From Phoronis australis (Eukaryota > Phoronida > Phoronidae): a DNA stretch of 64,000 nucleotides. This document shows, piece by piece, positions 51,601 through 61,032 of the stretch. The notes under the pieces were generated by a model that saw nothing but the letters and a program-made list of their open reading frames with translations, had not been told where the DNA came from and ran no database searches. The stretch spans positions 581,765 to 645,764 of the forward strand of contig NMRA01000229.1 of NCBI GenBank assembly GCA_002633005.1. Direction: 5' to 3'. Numbering within the stretch: position 1 is the first letter of the stretch; every line of letters begins with the position of its first letter. The position numbers were made by a program, and so were the translations under genes.

Positions 51601-53651
51601 TTCTACTGCGTTTCTGTCAACCAAAGTCCAGTTGTAACGCTGAAGCAAGTCCTCGTTCTATTGACAACCTGCTGCTCAAAAACCTGCAAGTTTACCGACG
51701 TGTTCAGGAGAATAGAACGCTATGATTGGGTGATATTACCGTGTTGACTTTTCATTGAAGTGGGCAAGTGAGTTGGTTTCAACACAATCCGCGCTTTGTA
51801 AACGTGTTATGACACTTCGCTGTGACTTAAGACAGCTACAGTATCAATTAAAATTTTCTGAAAATTATGTAAACATTTCCGTTCACGCTATGCCGGCAAA
51901 AAGACAATATTTCGCCTATTACGATGACTTTGTCATATTTAACGGTCTCATTGTTTGGACGTGTTCGAATGTTTTTATATCGCGTATCCCAAGGCGAATT
52001 TAACACTGACTTTGCCTTCAATAGCAGTATGTTTGCGGAATGTGCTGTAACAATTTGATATAATAGATGATTTCCCAAGAATTTTGTGAACTCCAAGGAA
52101 TTATAACATAACGAGGTACTTAAAGACATGCTAAATATTGAAACACGAGTAGTGGCGCTGTTGTATGTGTTCAATACAGCACTTTCACAACATGAATGTG
52201 AACAAATAAATGATATTGAAATGTTTTTTGATTGAGTGAATACATAAAATTTTAAAGTGGTGTGCATTAAACCCGTGGCAGTTGTTGCAAGGTACACAGT
52301 CCTAAGCATGAAGTCATCTATCTGTACACAATCCAGAACAACTACCGTTTGGTTTTACACTATACGCCAAAGTTGGCGCATGACTATTGTCACGTTTTTT
52401 ATTTCCCTACAATTTGCAGGTACGCACTTGCATGTTTATACAGAAGCAAGGCACCTGGCATTTCCGAGTGTGTTATCTAATTTTATTCAAAATAGCAGAA
52501 GAGGACTTATTAATCATGAGAATCGGATCTATGCCACCTGGCAAACAGAAACGCATTTCATTGCAAACACGATGCCATATGGAAAAATAGAATAATCGAA
52601 AAACTGGACCACCATGTATTTTCCAGATGCTATGCCACACATACGTCCCAAACTATTTCTCCAGACCAGAAAGCTAAATATATATGTATTTATATATATA
52701 TATGTGTGTGTGTGTGTGTGCGTGTGCGTGTGCGTGTGCGTGTGCGTGTGCGTGTGCGTGTGCGTGTGCGTGTGTGCGTNTCGACTTACAAAATTTGTCC
52801 GCTGTCATCGGCTTCATGCCGTTTTGGCCAAAATCTTCCACACTCGCCAAATGTATCAAACATGCTTACCATAGTACCACATGATGTAATGAGGAATGAG
52901 ACTGGTTGCATTAACATAATGTACAAGTTAATAGGACCACAATCAACAAAATTCCAACAACTCAACCCTGATTAAAAAGACTCACAGCGACGCTTGCTGC
53001 ATATTTATCCCATCTGTGCAATAATTGCTGTCTATAATTCACCAGAGGTCTGTCCTGATTTTGTCAGAAACACTGCCAAAATCATGTAGAAGTCACGACT
53101 GCAGAATTCGACTCCCTCACAGCTGTGTATACAAGACTAAACTTCTTTATAATTGGTCTGAGGCATCATCTATCTCTCGTTATGTCGTGATCGGGTAGTC
53201 AATTTTAGAAATTGAGATCGCTTGCACGACGCAGTTCGCCTGTTAACGACTAGGACAGGTCGTTGATCGTCTTCTATCCCAAAATCAATTCAAGTCAGGT
53301 GTAGCATTCTTTTACACACCATCAACGCCCTTTTCGTTTGTTTTACCCTTAACTTAGACCCCGTGAGACAAACACGAACAAGACAACATAACAATGAGAG
53401 CCAACATATTTCATGAAGTTTAACCTATCGTTTCTTTAAATTGACACATTTTCCGTGAAAATGAAATTCAAAGTGAGCTCCAAAGAAACACAGTTTTCCA
53501 GTAGCGTTACATTTGCTGATCCGGTTGACGCCTGTTAATAAAAATCTTCAAAAAATGATTATAAAATAAAAAATTGCTTACCCACAATGCCTTGAGAATT
53601 AATCCCGTTTACTATCACATTTGCAGCGGTAATGACGAAAAATAGAAGCAT
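30512..53651 (-). CDS. BMPER: BMPER / crossveinless-2 (secreted BMP-binding regulator), complete 12-exon gene
   Basis: Family knowledge: CV-2 is an extracellular protein that binds BMP ligands through VWC domains and either promotes or restrains BMP signalling. Seen in the sequence: join of 53582-53651, 48068-48153, 40070-40169, 39597-39679, 39081-39254, 36755-36961, 34703-34840, 33571-33675, 33068-33119, 31883-32546, 31236-31366 and 30512-30699 on the minus strand. All junctions are GT-AG and phase-compatible. The total is 1998 bases (665 residues plus TGA), close to the roughly 685 residues of vertebrate BMPER. Domains: signal peptide about 1-18; VWC1 29-85; VWC2 87-142; VWC3 145-203; VWC4 216-272; VWC5 278-336; VWD about 343-510 with FGDPHY (346-351) and GLCGNYNG (473-480); C8 about 512-603; TIL 607-661. 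QRKVFDLP (206-213), between VWC3 and VWC4, is a CV-2 family signature and argues against kielin/chordin-like or otogelin relatives. No stop, frameshift or missing domain was seen. The 5' UTR, poly(A) site and possible noncoding exons are not determined. Confidence 0.95.
31236..31366 (-). CDS. BMPER: BMPER exon 11: rest of C8
   Basis: The acceptor cctattttag and donor TTCAG|gtaaag bound 43 whole codons. It opens SCIVDECECPLTRMCAC and ends VPWENVTSCS. The first base completes Arg with exon 10 and the last base completes Val with exon 12. Confidence 0.96.
31883..32546 (-). CDS. BMPER: BMPER exon 10: VWD domain and start of C8
   Basis: The acceptor tttcttcttcag and donor GTCAG|gtatac bound 220 whole codons. 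It opens ESTCTVFGDPHYKSFDGR and includes GLCGNYNG, both VWD hallmarks. In vertebrate CV-2 the GDPH site is cut at Asp-Pro by an acid-sensitive, non-enzymatic reaction, and the motif is intact here. The distal part (SWRYGTTRAC onward, EEYCSLL, RGCHGFVD) begins the C8 domain. The reading frame stays open past the donor into intron 10, but exon 11 fits the donor phase and continues C8. Confidence 0.97.
33068..33119 (-). CDS. BMPER: BMPER exon 9: end of VWC5
   Basis: A 52-base micro-exon with acceptor gggttgcag and donor GAAA|gtaagt. It encodes 17 residues ending DECCPRCVE plus one base, which completes Lys with exon 10. It provides the last three cysteines of VWC5. Confidence 0.95.
33571..33675 (-). 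CDS. BMPER: BMPER exon 8: middle of VWC5
   Basis: 35 codons, phase 0 at both ends, acceptor gatattttcag and donor AAG|gtaata. HGKSWKPNICTSCNC, GVTRC and EQC give Cys 2-6 of VWC5. It lies just beside the trinucleotide repeat and overlaps a spurious plus-strand reading frame. Confidence 0.96.
33837..34207. repeat. Long GGT/AGT trinucleotide repeat in BMPER intron 7
   Basis: About 370 bases of GGT and AGT triplets with one N at 34115. It produces long low-complexity frames (poly-Val, Ser-Gly, Thr) on both strands that are not genes. It lies about 160 bases upstream of exon 8 in the direction of transcription, so the intronic RNA carries ACC/ACT repeats. Confidence 0.95.
34703..34840 (-). CDS. 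BMPER: BMPER exon 7: end of VWC4, start of VWC5
   Basis: 46 codons, phase 0 at both ends, acceptor caatttcag and donor AGG|gtaagg. It contains CERISCPPVTC and RCCPVC closing VWC4, then RRCRLEGRRYR opening VWC5. The intron downstream carries a long trinucleotide repeat. Confidence 0.97.
36755..36961 (-). CDS. BMPER: BMPER exon 6: end of VWC3, start of VWC4
   Basis: 69 codons, phase 0 at both ends, acceptor tatctacag and donor CAG|gtaacg. It contains VTCSKISC and SCCPIC closing VWC3, the CV-2 signature QRKVFDLP, and CTTCVCQ opening VWC4. Confidence 0.97.
37195..37300. repeat. Dispersed repeat, partner at 47.3 kb
   Basis: GGAAATC.AATAAGAGGAAATC, AACC(C)AAAAA, ATCCTCT and CCCGT.TA..AC follow in the same order as at 47256-47361. 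It lies in BMPER intron 5. Confidence 0.6.
38171..38235 (+). repeat. tRNA-like SINE fragment
   Basis: TGGTGTAGTGGTAAAGCACG matches an A box region, very like the SINE at 28.4 kb. The B box is imperfect (GGTCGAGACTG). It lies in BMPER intron 5, on the opposite strand to the gene. Confidence 0.5.
38269..38480 (-). mobile_element. Dispersed element with CAGTGGCGGATCTA end and poly(A) tail, copy 2
   Basis: On the minus strand it begins CAGTGGCGGATCTAGG, carries a G-run and GCACCGAATGGGGGGAGG, then GGTCGGGAGGGGG, and ends AATAAAGC followed by about 19 A. The poly(A) end suggests spread by retroposition. It lies in BMPER intron 5 in the same orientation as the gene. Confidence 0.65.
39081..39254 (-). 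CDS. BMPER: BMPER exon 5: end of VWC2, start of VWC3
   Basis: 58 codons, phase 0 at both ends, acceptor cacttgcag and donor AAG|gtgaga. It contains QCHVPC and QCCPSC closing VWC2, then GCSLGRRKI and CVYCVCK opening VWC3. Confidence 0.97.
39597..39679 (-). CDS. BMPER: BMPER exon 4: first half of VWC2
   Basis: The exon encodes 27 whole codons beginning CVYKGRKIKSGEEF and ending PCTVISCK at donor AAG|gtgagt. The spacing CTVISC replaces the usual Cx2CxC. Vertebrate BMPER VWC2 departs from the standard in the same way, so this looks like a family trait rather than damage. Confidence 0.96.
40070..40169 (-). CDS. BMPER: BMPER exon 3: second half of VWC1
   Basis: The acceptor ctttgtttcag opens QRRVKCDRETCDLEGC, and the exon continues through SCCNVCK to a donor AAAG|gtgtgg. 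It supplies Cys 5-10 of VWC1, completing ten cysteines. It starts in phase 0 and leaves one base that joins exon 4 to make Gly. The donor gtgtgg is weaker than the others, but the phase and domain fit are exact. Confidence 0.95.
42576..42737. mobile_element. Small 162-bp element with inverted TGGCGGAT-type ends
   Basis: The left end CACTGGCGGATCTTGG and the right end, read in reverse complement as CAAAGGGGCGGATTTAG, match over the GGCGGAT core. G-rich and C-rich blocks face each other inside. It lies in BMPER intron 2. Confidence 0.5.
43801..43984. repeat. Minisatellite, about 43-47-bp unit, four copies
   Basis: CCGTAAAATGT(GG/AA)TTTT begins units at about 43801, 43848, 43895 and 43938. They are diverged, and all lie in BMPER intron 2. 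Confidence 0.8.
47256..47361. repeat. Dispersed repeat, partner at 37.2 kb
   Basis: The same block order and orientation as 37195-37300. It lies in BMPER intron 2 and accounts for the end of a spurious plus-strand frame there. Confidence 0.6.
48068..48153 (-). CDS. BMPER: BMPER exon 2: first half of VWC1
   Basis: The acceptor gattgttttcag precedes the exon and the donor is GAG|gtaagc. It encodes 28 residues, including KCDAEGEEV and NPCFSCYCE. These supply Cys 1-4 of VWC1 in the Cx2CxC pattern. It starts with two codon bases (phase 1, matching exon 1) and ends in phase 0 (matching exon 3). It is too short to show as an open reading frame of its own and was found by searching for the missing VWC1 cysteines. 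Confidence 0.92.
48154..53581 (-). other. BMPER: BMPER intron 1 (5.4 kb)
   Basis: Defined by exon 1 and exon 2. It contains the 52.7-kb microsatellite. Opposed frames at 51848-52309 and 52257-52595 show no domain. Confidence 0.65.
52683..52779. repeat. (TA)n-(TG)n-(CGTGTG)n microsatellite, ending at an N
   Basis: A TA run, then TG dinucleotides from 52703, then CGTGTG hexamers to 52779. The N at 52780 marks an unresolved base. It is in BMPER intron 1. Confidence 0.95.
53582..53651 (-). CDS. BMPER: BMPER exon 1: start codon and signal peptide
   Basis: The exon encodes 23 residues beginning MLLFFVITAANVIVNG plus one base of the next codon. The hydrophobic core and small residues fit a signal peptide cut near residue 16-18. 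The donor is GG|gtaagc. The one-base overhang completes a Gly codon with exon 2, so the product runs into the Lys-Cys that opens VWC1, much as in vertebrate BMPER. It was chosen because it was the start exon I could find upstream of exon 2 with matching phase and a hydrophobic leader. The 5.4-kb intron makes it less certain than the domain exons. Confidence 0.72.
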
Positions 53652-56600
53652 ATTCTCATCGTCCTAGCTTAAATGCCTCGCCCGTATATTTGTCATGGGT
53701 AAACCAGTCCTCCCATACGACCTCCTTCTACGACGCAGTCAGCAACGAACTGACTCGCTGAATGAATCGGGCACTCGTATTTAACGCGCTGCGCAGACTC
53801 ACCGAATTTCGTAGCATGCTTGCGTTTCCTCTAATCATAGTGATAATCAATAGAGATCTAGCCTACAAGACAATCGCTTCAAGCACTGCCGTAACACTGG
53901 ATCCTACCGAAGTAAACGTGTGTCAGTTTTTCTACAAATTGTATATGGTCACAAAATTGCATTTTCTTTGGGAACACTCCACCAGGCTAATTTTTGCAGT
54001 ATTTCGTGGCCGCAATTCTGATTTCGTAAACTGTTGAAAATTCCGTAAGTTGAATGATCACCAATCTTTCGTTGTTTCAGCAGTGTTGTTCAAGTTTTGA
54101 ACTTTCACGCTTTATGAGATTTAGTCTACGATTTAATTGGACGCTTTAAGCTAACGTCAGTGATTTTATCAAATATCTTTCAACTTGATAAATTTTCTGG
54201 GTCAGATCTTAAGTTAGTATTTAATCAAAATGAACTGAGGATAAGTTTCATCTGATTTCTAACAGATTAATTATTAATAGACTTGCTGCTAGCTGAGAAG
54301 AGGAAAATTGACGCTGCGGTAAGTCTCGGAGACAGAACTTACAAATGTTATCGGGTGATATTCGACTACATTTTTGGCGTGGAGGCGTAGCTGGAAAACG
54401 GGAGACCCAATCACTTATAGTGTGGACTCGAAAGTCTGCCCCATTTGTAAAACCTTCTATGGAAATTTCGCACTCTTAGAGCTTTGTTTCAGAAACGCCA
54501 CCCATAAACCTTATCTTTTGGTATTTCTCACCGAACAGCACAAGAAAATATGTCAAAACGAGTTTATCATTTTCAGCCAAAATGTAAAAGGGGCATTAGG
54601 GGGTTTTAGAGGAGAAAACATATTTTGTGAATTATACTTGGTTGTTATAGACTGCTTGGCGTTGTTGGTATTGACAAGAGCTTTCAAAACAAAACAATTC
54701 GTTGTGTTTTTATGATGCGAACACAAGTCGCTGATTCTCGCCGTTGTCTGTCAGACACTCGCTGGTATCATGGCCTGGGCTTTTAGCAGTTAAAATAATC
54801 TGGCATCTATCGACTGAATTTTTACTCAACTAGGACGGCGTTAGAGCGACCACGGGGGATTCAGGTTCAAAATCCGCGCTGAGGCTAATTACAATTTTTT
54901 TCTCGACTACAATGTCCCTTTAAAATTACTCATATCATATTAGTAACACTTCTTTAGATTTTTTTGTATTTGATGAAAGGAAGTTTTGTTAGTTGAGTTC
55001 TGAACTTCCAAAGTGAACACCTTTGTAGGAAATTTCGTAGGAAAAGGCACCTTCGCGAAGCGAATTTGTTGAAAAGCTACCCTTTCGTACACAAACTGGC
55101 CTTGGCAAGTCCCGCATACCTTTCTGTGGGAGTTCAACCAGGGAAGGAAGGTGAATTGGCGGTTTTGGGGTGAAAACGGAACTTTTCTGTGTCAATTTCC
55201 TGAAAAAAATATTTTATGAACCCCCGAATAACCAAGTCCAGATACGTCTATAGGTTCGGGCACGTTCTACTAATGTCATGCAAATGTTTGGAAGTTACCC
55301 ATCTTGCGAACAAAACTGGTTGAAGAAACCACTGTGTTGTTTATGTGGCTTGTTTTTTACACGTATTCGCTCAATAACGATACGGTACAAGCGACTGGTG
55401 GCTTAGAACGTGTTATGCAACGGGTAACACCGTCGTGTACGCAATCAACTTAATCTACATCATGATGGGTTTGTAACTAATGGGACATGACATTGGTCTG
55501 TTTTTCTCGCTAAGTGTACCAGCACAATCCTATAGAAATGTTTAGAGAGGTCCACGGGGCATGGATCCTCGTGGGCGAGAAAACGCCGTTCTCGTACTAT
55601 TTTAGGGCTTACATGGATATGTCGTTTCGAAAATTCTGATTTCTTCCTTCCTTTCTACATCTTATATCCGCCAGTGTATTACTAATTTAATTCAACGCAT
55701 TCTCACCTCATATTTTGTTATTATTTGGATATCATGCCATAATTAAGCTGTAAAAACAATGAGTTTTTTCAACTTCATTCTGTTTTGAAGTCTCAAACAT
55801 CATGATCAGGACAAGCAAATACGGCCATCTAGCAATCCGTATAAGCTGTATCAGTGAAAAGTCTGAGGTAGGACAGCTAAACACAAAAATCAGGGCTCCC
55901 CGCTTCTATCTCTGGAATCCCGGGCCAGCTAGCACCAACTCCGCGGTACAAGTTCCATACGCTCGATCTTAAACTCCACACATGTATCAAGAATAATCTG
56001 TATCCGGTTACTAAATCCAATCCCGGACCATGTACTCAGTCGTTGAAACTGCGACTGACAGTTGAAATACTTGGACAGAACACCTGTTACATCAAGTAGA
56101 ACAGTTCCTAATGACAGTGACGTTTAGTTTTCAGTAAGGCGGTTTTGAATTTGGTCGAACTTTCCCATTGACGTTGACTACTGAGTAGATTTCTACGTAT
56201 GGAAGTGTATCCTTAACTCAAACGAAACAAGTAGTCATCGTTGAAACATTGTTATCAAAACATAATTACGTGTGTACACAACGAGATCGTGTTAGTGTGT
56301 CAAAACTTGCAGCTTGACAAGATGTCTTGTTGACTGTTTCAGCGCATTCTAAGGACATCTGGCAGTATTATTTGATAAATATTTGAAAACCTTGCGTTGA
56401 CGATAACTCCAGCGATACGGCATGACTGACAAACATTATCGCCCAAGAGGCGTACTATTTATATTTCTCCCTCGTGTTTGCAGTTTTTCATGGTCCAGAT
56501 GAACTGCCTCTGCGTAACGCGTCAATATGTTACATGACGGGCTTTTCAAGCGGTATTTCGCACAGTTTAGCAGACTAAAAATCGAAAATCGAATTAGGCC

Positions 56601-59462
56601 TTTCACTTTCATGAAATGTGTCCGATAATATTCCCTACTGTGTTAAGATTCTATTCATGTGAACAAAAAGAACATTGAAACAACCTGCGACTGAAGAAAT
56701 CGCTTAAGAATTCGTTGGGGTTGGCCAACCCCTAAGATTACAAATTCGAAAATGGCACATGTACGCAATGCGTGTATCTTGAATAGCCGAATTGTGTTCG
56801 GAAAACTCGAACTGCGTGACGTCACTTATAGAATACAGTAATGACCAGCTGGATGAAGGCTATTGATAAATGGTTAAAGTAAATTCATTTTCTGATGCGT
56901 GCATCACTGCCTTTGCTCATTTTGTCGGATGGTAAGCTGGAATGAAGTGCTTCCGTTTAACTTCTCGTGAAGCGAATTTTTGTCAACTTTTTCGAGATCA
57001 CGTGAGATCAGCAAGTAATATCACGCGAGTGATAGGAGCGTTTCGCCGCAGACAACCAGAATGGTCACCACTGAAGTCACACGGGCAATTGTGAACTTTG
57101 GAAGAAAATTCACCGTTTCTATTACACATAAGCCAAGAGTCAAGTGTTGCTCGAGTGCTTTGCGTTTACGGAACGCCCCCATTATGTCCCTCGATCGTAC
57201 AAAACACGGCTCGATAATCTTTTTGGTCTTCCTCACTGCAAATTCGTTTTGTGACGCATACGACGCGATATAAATAATGACACATTTACGCGTCAAAAAG
57301 TGCCACACTTAACTTCGCTGGTTTTACACGTTTGACAATGAAGGCAACATTTTGAACATTTTAAAAATATTCCCATTTATGTGGGTCAAAAAGTTTAAAA
57401 TAGAATACGTCATCTTTAGAATGACCGAAGAACTTTCGACAAGAGAAGCCATTCAACTCTAATTGACCCATAGTGTTTTGGTATAAATTGAGGAAGTCTG
57501 CTTTTTGTAAATAAAAAGGCTATTTTAGAGGCACAACCTACAGATACGTGGAAATAAGAATGGAAAACGCCATTTTAAGTGGCTACGAAGATATTTTTTC
57601 TTGGAACCCTTCCATCCTTGTGAACAGCTAGTAAAAAGATTCCAGTTTGCAAATTTAGAGGAACTCAGAAGTGGCGTTGTACATGGCATTAAAATATTTA
57701 TTGTTCAAAGCAATGAGAGCTAATTGTGTCACCGTATTTCTTTTTGAGAATGCAAAACTTGATCTCAAAAGTGAAAACCCCAAAAATCCAGCAAACTGTC
57801 AAGGATAAACACTGGAAAACCTGTCTGTAAATTGTGAAATAAGCATTCCAATCTTTGGACGGCAGATCCTCACATGACGTGATTGGCTTAAACATTTTAA
57901 AAATGCGGTCAACACGAATACATCAAATTATTTGAAAAATATTTTAAACTTTTATCGTGCTTAAAGATGTCTGCGTTATATTTTGTGCTGTGCATGTTTC
58001 GTTCTCGCATAAAGTGATTTATGTCGTTGGAAGAACTGACAGTTCGTTTTTGCTCGAGGCCGAGGTCAATAGGTTGGGTTGAACCGGCAGGGCATTTTCT
58101 ACGCAGGGCATTGCCTCGAGCGCAGACAACAGTCAGTTAATCCTATATAAGTCACTTTTAATATGAGTAAGGAAACAGTTGGGACCTCGGTAGTGCAAAG
58201 CGAAGTCAGGCAAACCACTAGGCAAGTGATTCGCGAACAACCTGCGTAACCTAGCAAAATGGCGGCCACCAATGTGATTGATTGATGAAGTTGAAATGTT
58301 AAATCATCAGACAGAATTGATAGATTTGTTGGATAAAATTTGTTTCTCGCTGCTTATGTCTCGGTGTCTACGGAAGCACTCCCGATTTCAACCGCGGTCT
58401 AAATCAATAATTAATCCTTTTTACATTGAACGGATTGTGGTTCGAGTTTAGGCTTTTAGTAGATTTACTAGCTCAGTGAGTGCTTTCGTATTTGTTTTTC
58501 TCCCTTGCACAGTTACAGTGTGTTTTCACGACAAAGAGGTCTTCGCAGCAGTTCTATCATTTTTGTCCAGCTCCCGTAGTTCCTTGTCTTGGGCAGTCGG
58601 TTCAGGTCCAATTTCACGCCAGAGTGCTTCAGCAGTGCATATTTCAAAGTAACAACGGATAATTGGTCTGGTGTGTTGCTGTATGCATTACCGAGGTCGC
58701 CGTGTCAACTTGAGGAGTAACCGAGTGAGCAGACGACAATTGCCGCCATTGTATAAACAACACACTCTGCGCATGTGCATCATTCCTGTGTCGGAAAAGG
58801 TTGATCGAGTTCCCCGACCGTGTATAAAAAACAGGAACTGTCGAGTGGGTTGACAATTACAGAGGACGCTATCCTGTTGTTTTCTTTTCTGAGAACATTT
58901 GTCGGCTATGATCTGTATTGAATGTTTTGGCTGAAAGACAGGATTGGTTGTTCGGCTCAACAAAAACCTGGACTATGGGAGGCGACAGATTCTTTGGCAT
59001 GCTCTCAGTACACAATAAAGCATGACTGGTTTACGTATCGAGCTGTCATAAATTCTTTCGCAAGATATACTCACGTTATCGTTGGTCTAGACTTGAGCAA
59101 TTCGCTACTTGAATAGTTTTGACTTCTGTCCGCCGGGTAGAATGTGTAATAAAACTTGTGTGACAATGTTAACTGTTAATGTCTGTCCCCTCGATTGGGA
59201 GGGGTCGTAATTTGTAGTCTGGGCTCCAAACTGGCCACAGTAACTTGTGATTGCACTGTAAACTTTGAACTGATATGCATTTTCAACGACCTTTTATCCA
59301 GTGAGCTCCTTGGGAATTAAACGCTTGCTCTTAAGGAGGCAATAAACCATCGCAAAAACAACTTTTGATTTACATATCTCTCTGATAAAAATTGATCACA
59401 CGTTTTTTCTTAATCAAATTAAATGTCATTTCAAGATTTCGAAAGGACTTACCAGGCTCTGC
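53652..59462. other. Upstream flank of BMPER; no gene seen
   Basis: Expected to hold the promoter and 5' UTR. No TATA box or initiator could be fixed. The plus-strand frame 54374-54715 is unrecognised and probably chance. Confidence 0.4.
54815..54890 (+). repeat. Weak tRNA-like SINE remnant
   Basis: CGGCGTTAGAGCGACC is followed by CAGGTTCAAAATCCGCG (B-box-like) and then by AAT and T-runs. It is too degenerate for a firm call. Confidence 0.3.
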
Positions 59463-59905
59463 GAGTTACTTTAAAGATTATCTTTCCCCTTCATTTTCGT
59501 TCAACACTTCATATAACGGATTTCAACGCAACGTTAGTTCAGTCGAAATTTAATCCCAAATAATAGTCAATCATTGCAACTCTAAATATTTTCAAACTTG
59601 ACTGTATTTAATATGAAATTTTAGGTTCATTTCTATTTTTGGTAGTGCACCATCACTTAAAATGGCCGCCGTAATGAGTGACAGCTGACTCGTGCATTAT
59701 GGGTATTCACTGTACTAATGCCGCTATACAAATGACGCTTCGGCCGAAAGCAAGCTCACTTTAAAATTAAACAAACACACAAAAACAGTAGAACGTGGTA
59801 TACACAAATGGGGCTGAAAGTTACGAAATCCTAATATTCTAGCGACATCTTTCGACTGACGAAACTCATCCTGTGTTCCACTTTGGTGAATGTAAAAAGA
59901 AAAAA
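59463..59905. repeat. Dispersed repeat, copy 2
   Basis: The partner of 18659-19035, in the same orientation, with an unrelated middle segment. It lies in the upstream flank of the BMPER gene. Confidence 0.7.
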
Positions 59906-60482
59906 TATCTTTAAGCGTCGAGCACAGTCTCAAGGTGTACTCAACTGTCAGTTTTTGAAAAACCTAAAATCACTTGTCATCCGACAAAGGAGCAAGTTGA
60001 AACCAATTTTAGTGCAAGAAATCGGTCTAAATCAAAAACTCGGTTGTTTGACGGAACGTGCTCTAAGATGAGAAAACAGGTTTCTTCCAATAGATGATAA
60101 AAAGAAGGAGTTATTGCTATTGTTAAAGCATCGAAAGATTAAATGGAAAAGATACCCACCGGAAATTTCCCCGAATTACTCAAGTTCAATGAACACGCAG
60201 GTACAAGGAAAGGGTTTACACTTGGGATGAAATCCGTGTGGCTGAACTGTGAACTTTCCCCAGTTTCGTTCACGAAATAGATTACTTAATCTTGCTAAAA
60301 TAAACTTTTGCCCCAAGATTCGTTCCGTGTAAACAACAATCAATCAATCAAGCAAAGTGCCATCATATTTCACATTCTGGTTTAATTAATCGACAGTGTA
60401 CTTTACAAAGGTGTATATTTGGCACGGCCTACTCTCTGACGTAGACGTGGCCGACCCGTCGTATTACACAGCTATTGTCATT

Positions 60483-61032
60483 GGTTCCCTACGTACCAAG
60501 CCAGCACGCAGGTATCACGCAGCAGCACGCGCTTTAACATTGGTTGATGTAACCTCGGCAGTCATTGGTTAGCTTTACAACAACGTGAAAAAATGGCGGA
60601 CTATGAACGATTTTTTGACTTTTGATGCAAGTGCTGCATCAGCAACTATTTCGTTTTTGCAGTAATGTTTAATAGCCGCGTACGTGCTTGAAACACATGC
60701 ATGGGCATATCTGGCCGATTTAACCTGTGTGTTATTCATGCTGTGTGAATACAGGATAGTATCGTAAACAAAAGTCATCGACAGTAGAAAGATGCACTTC
60801 GAAAAGGCACAACCACAATTTATGGGATTCACATTTCCTGAACATAAATTTTAAGCACCGATTTGTCTTTACAACAGACCACATTTACTCTTGCTCCATC
60901 AGTCATGCCAGTTTGGTTGCGTAAAGCGCTGCCTGTTGAGAATCCGACCAGCCAATAAGGAACACCGGTGAAAAAAATTTCCCGATGAAAATGAATTGAT
61001 GCGTGCTGGCTACCACCTAGTGGCACGCCAGC
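60483..61032. repeat. Dispersed repeat, second copy, without the 447-bp insertion
   Basis: Matches 3713-3979 and 4427-4690 in order. The two halves are separated by a 42-base unique spacer. It serves as the near-empty comparison site for the insertion in the first copy. Confidence 0.85.
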
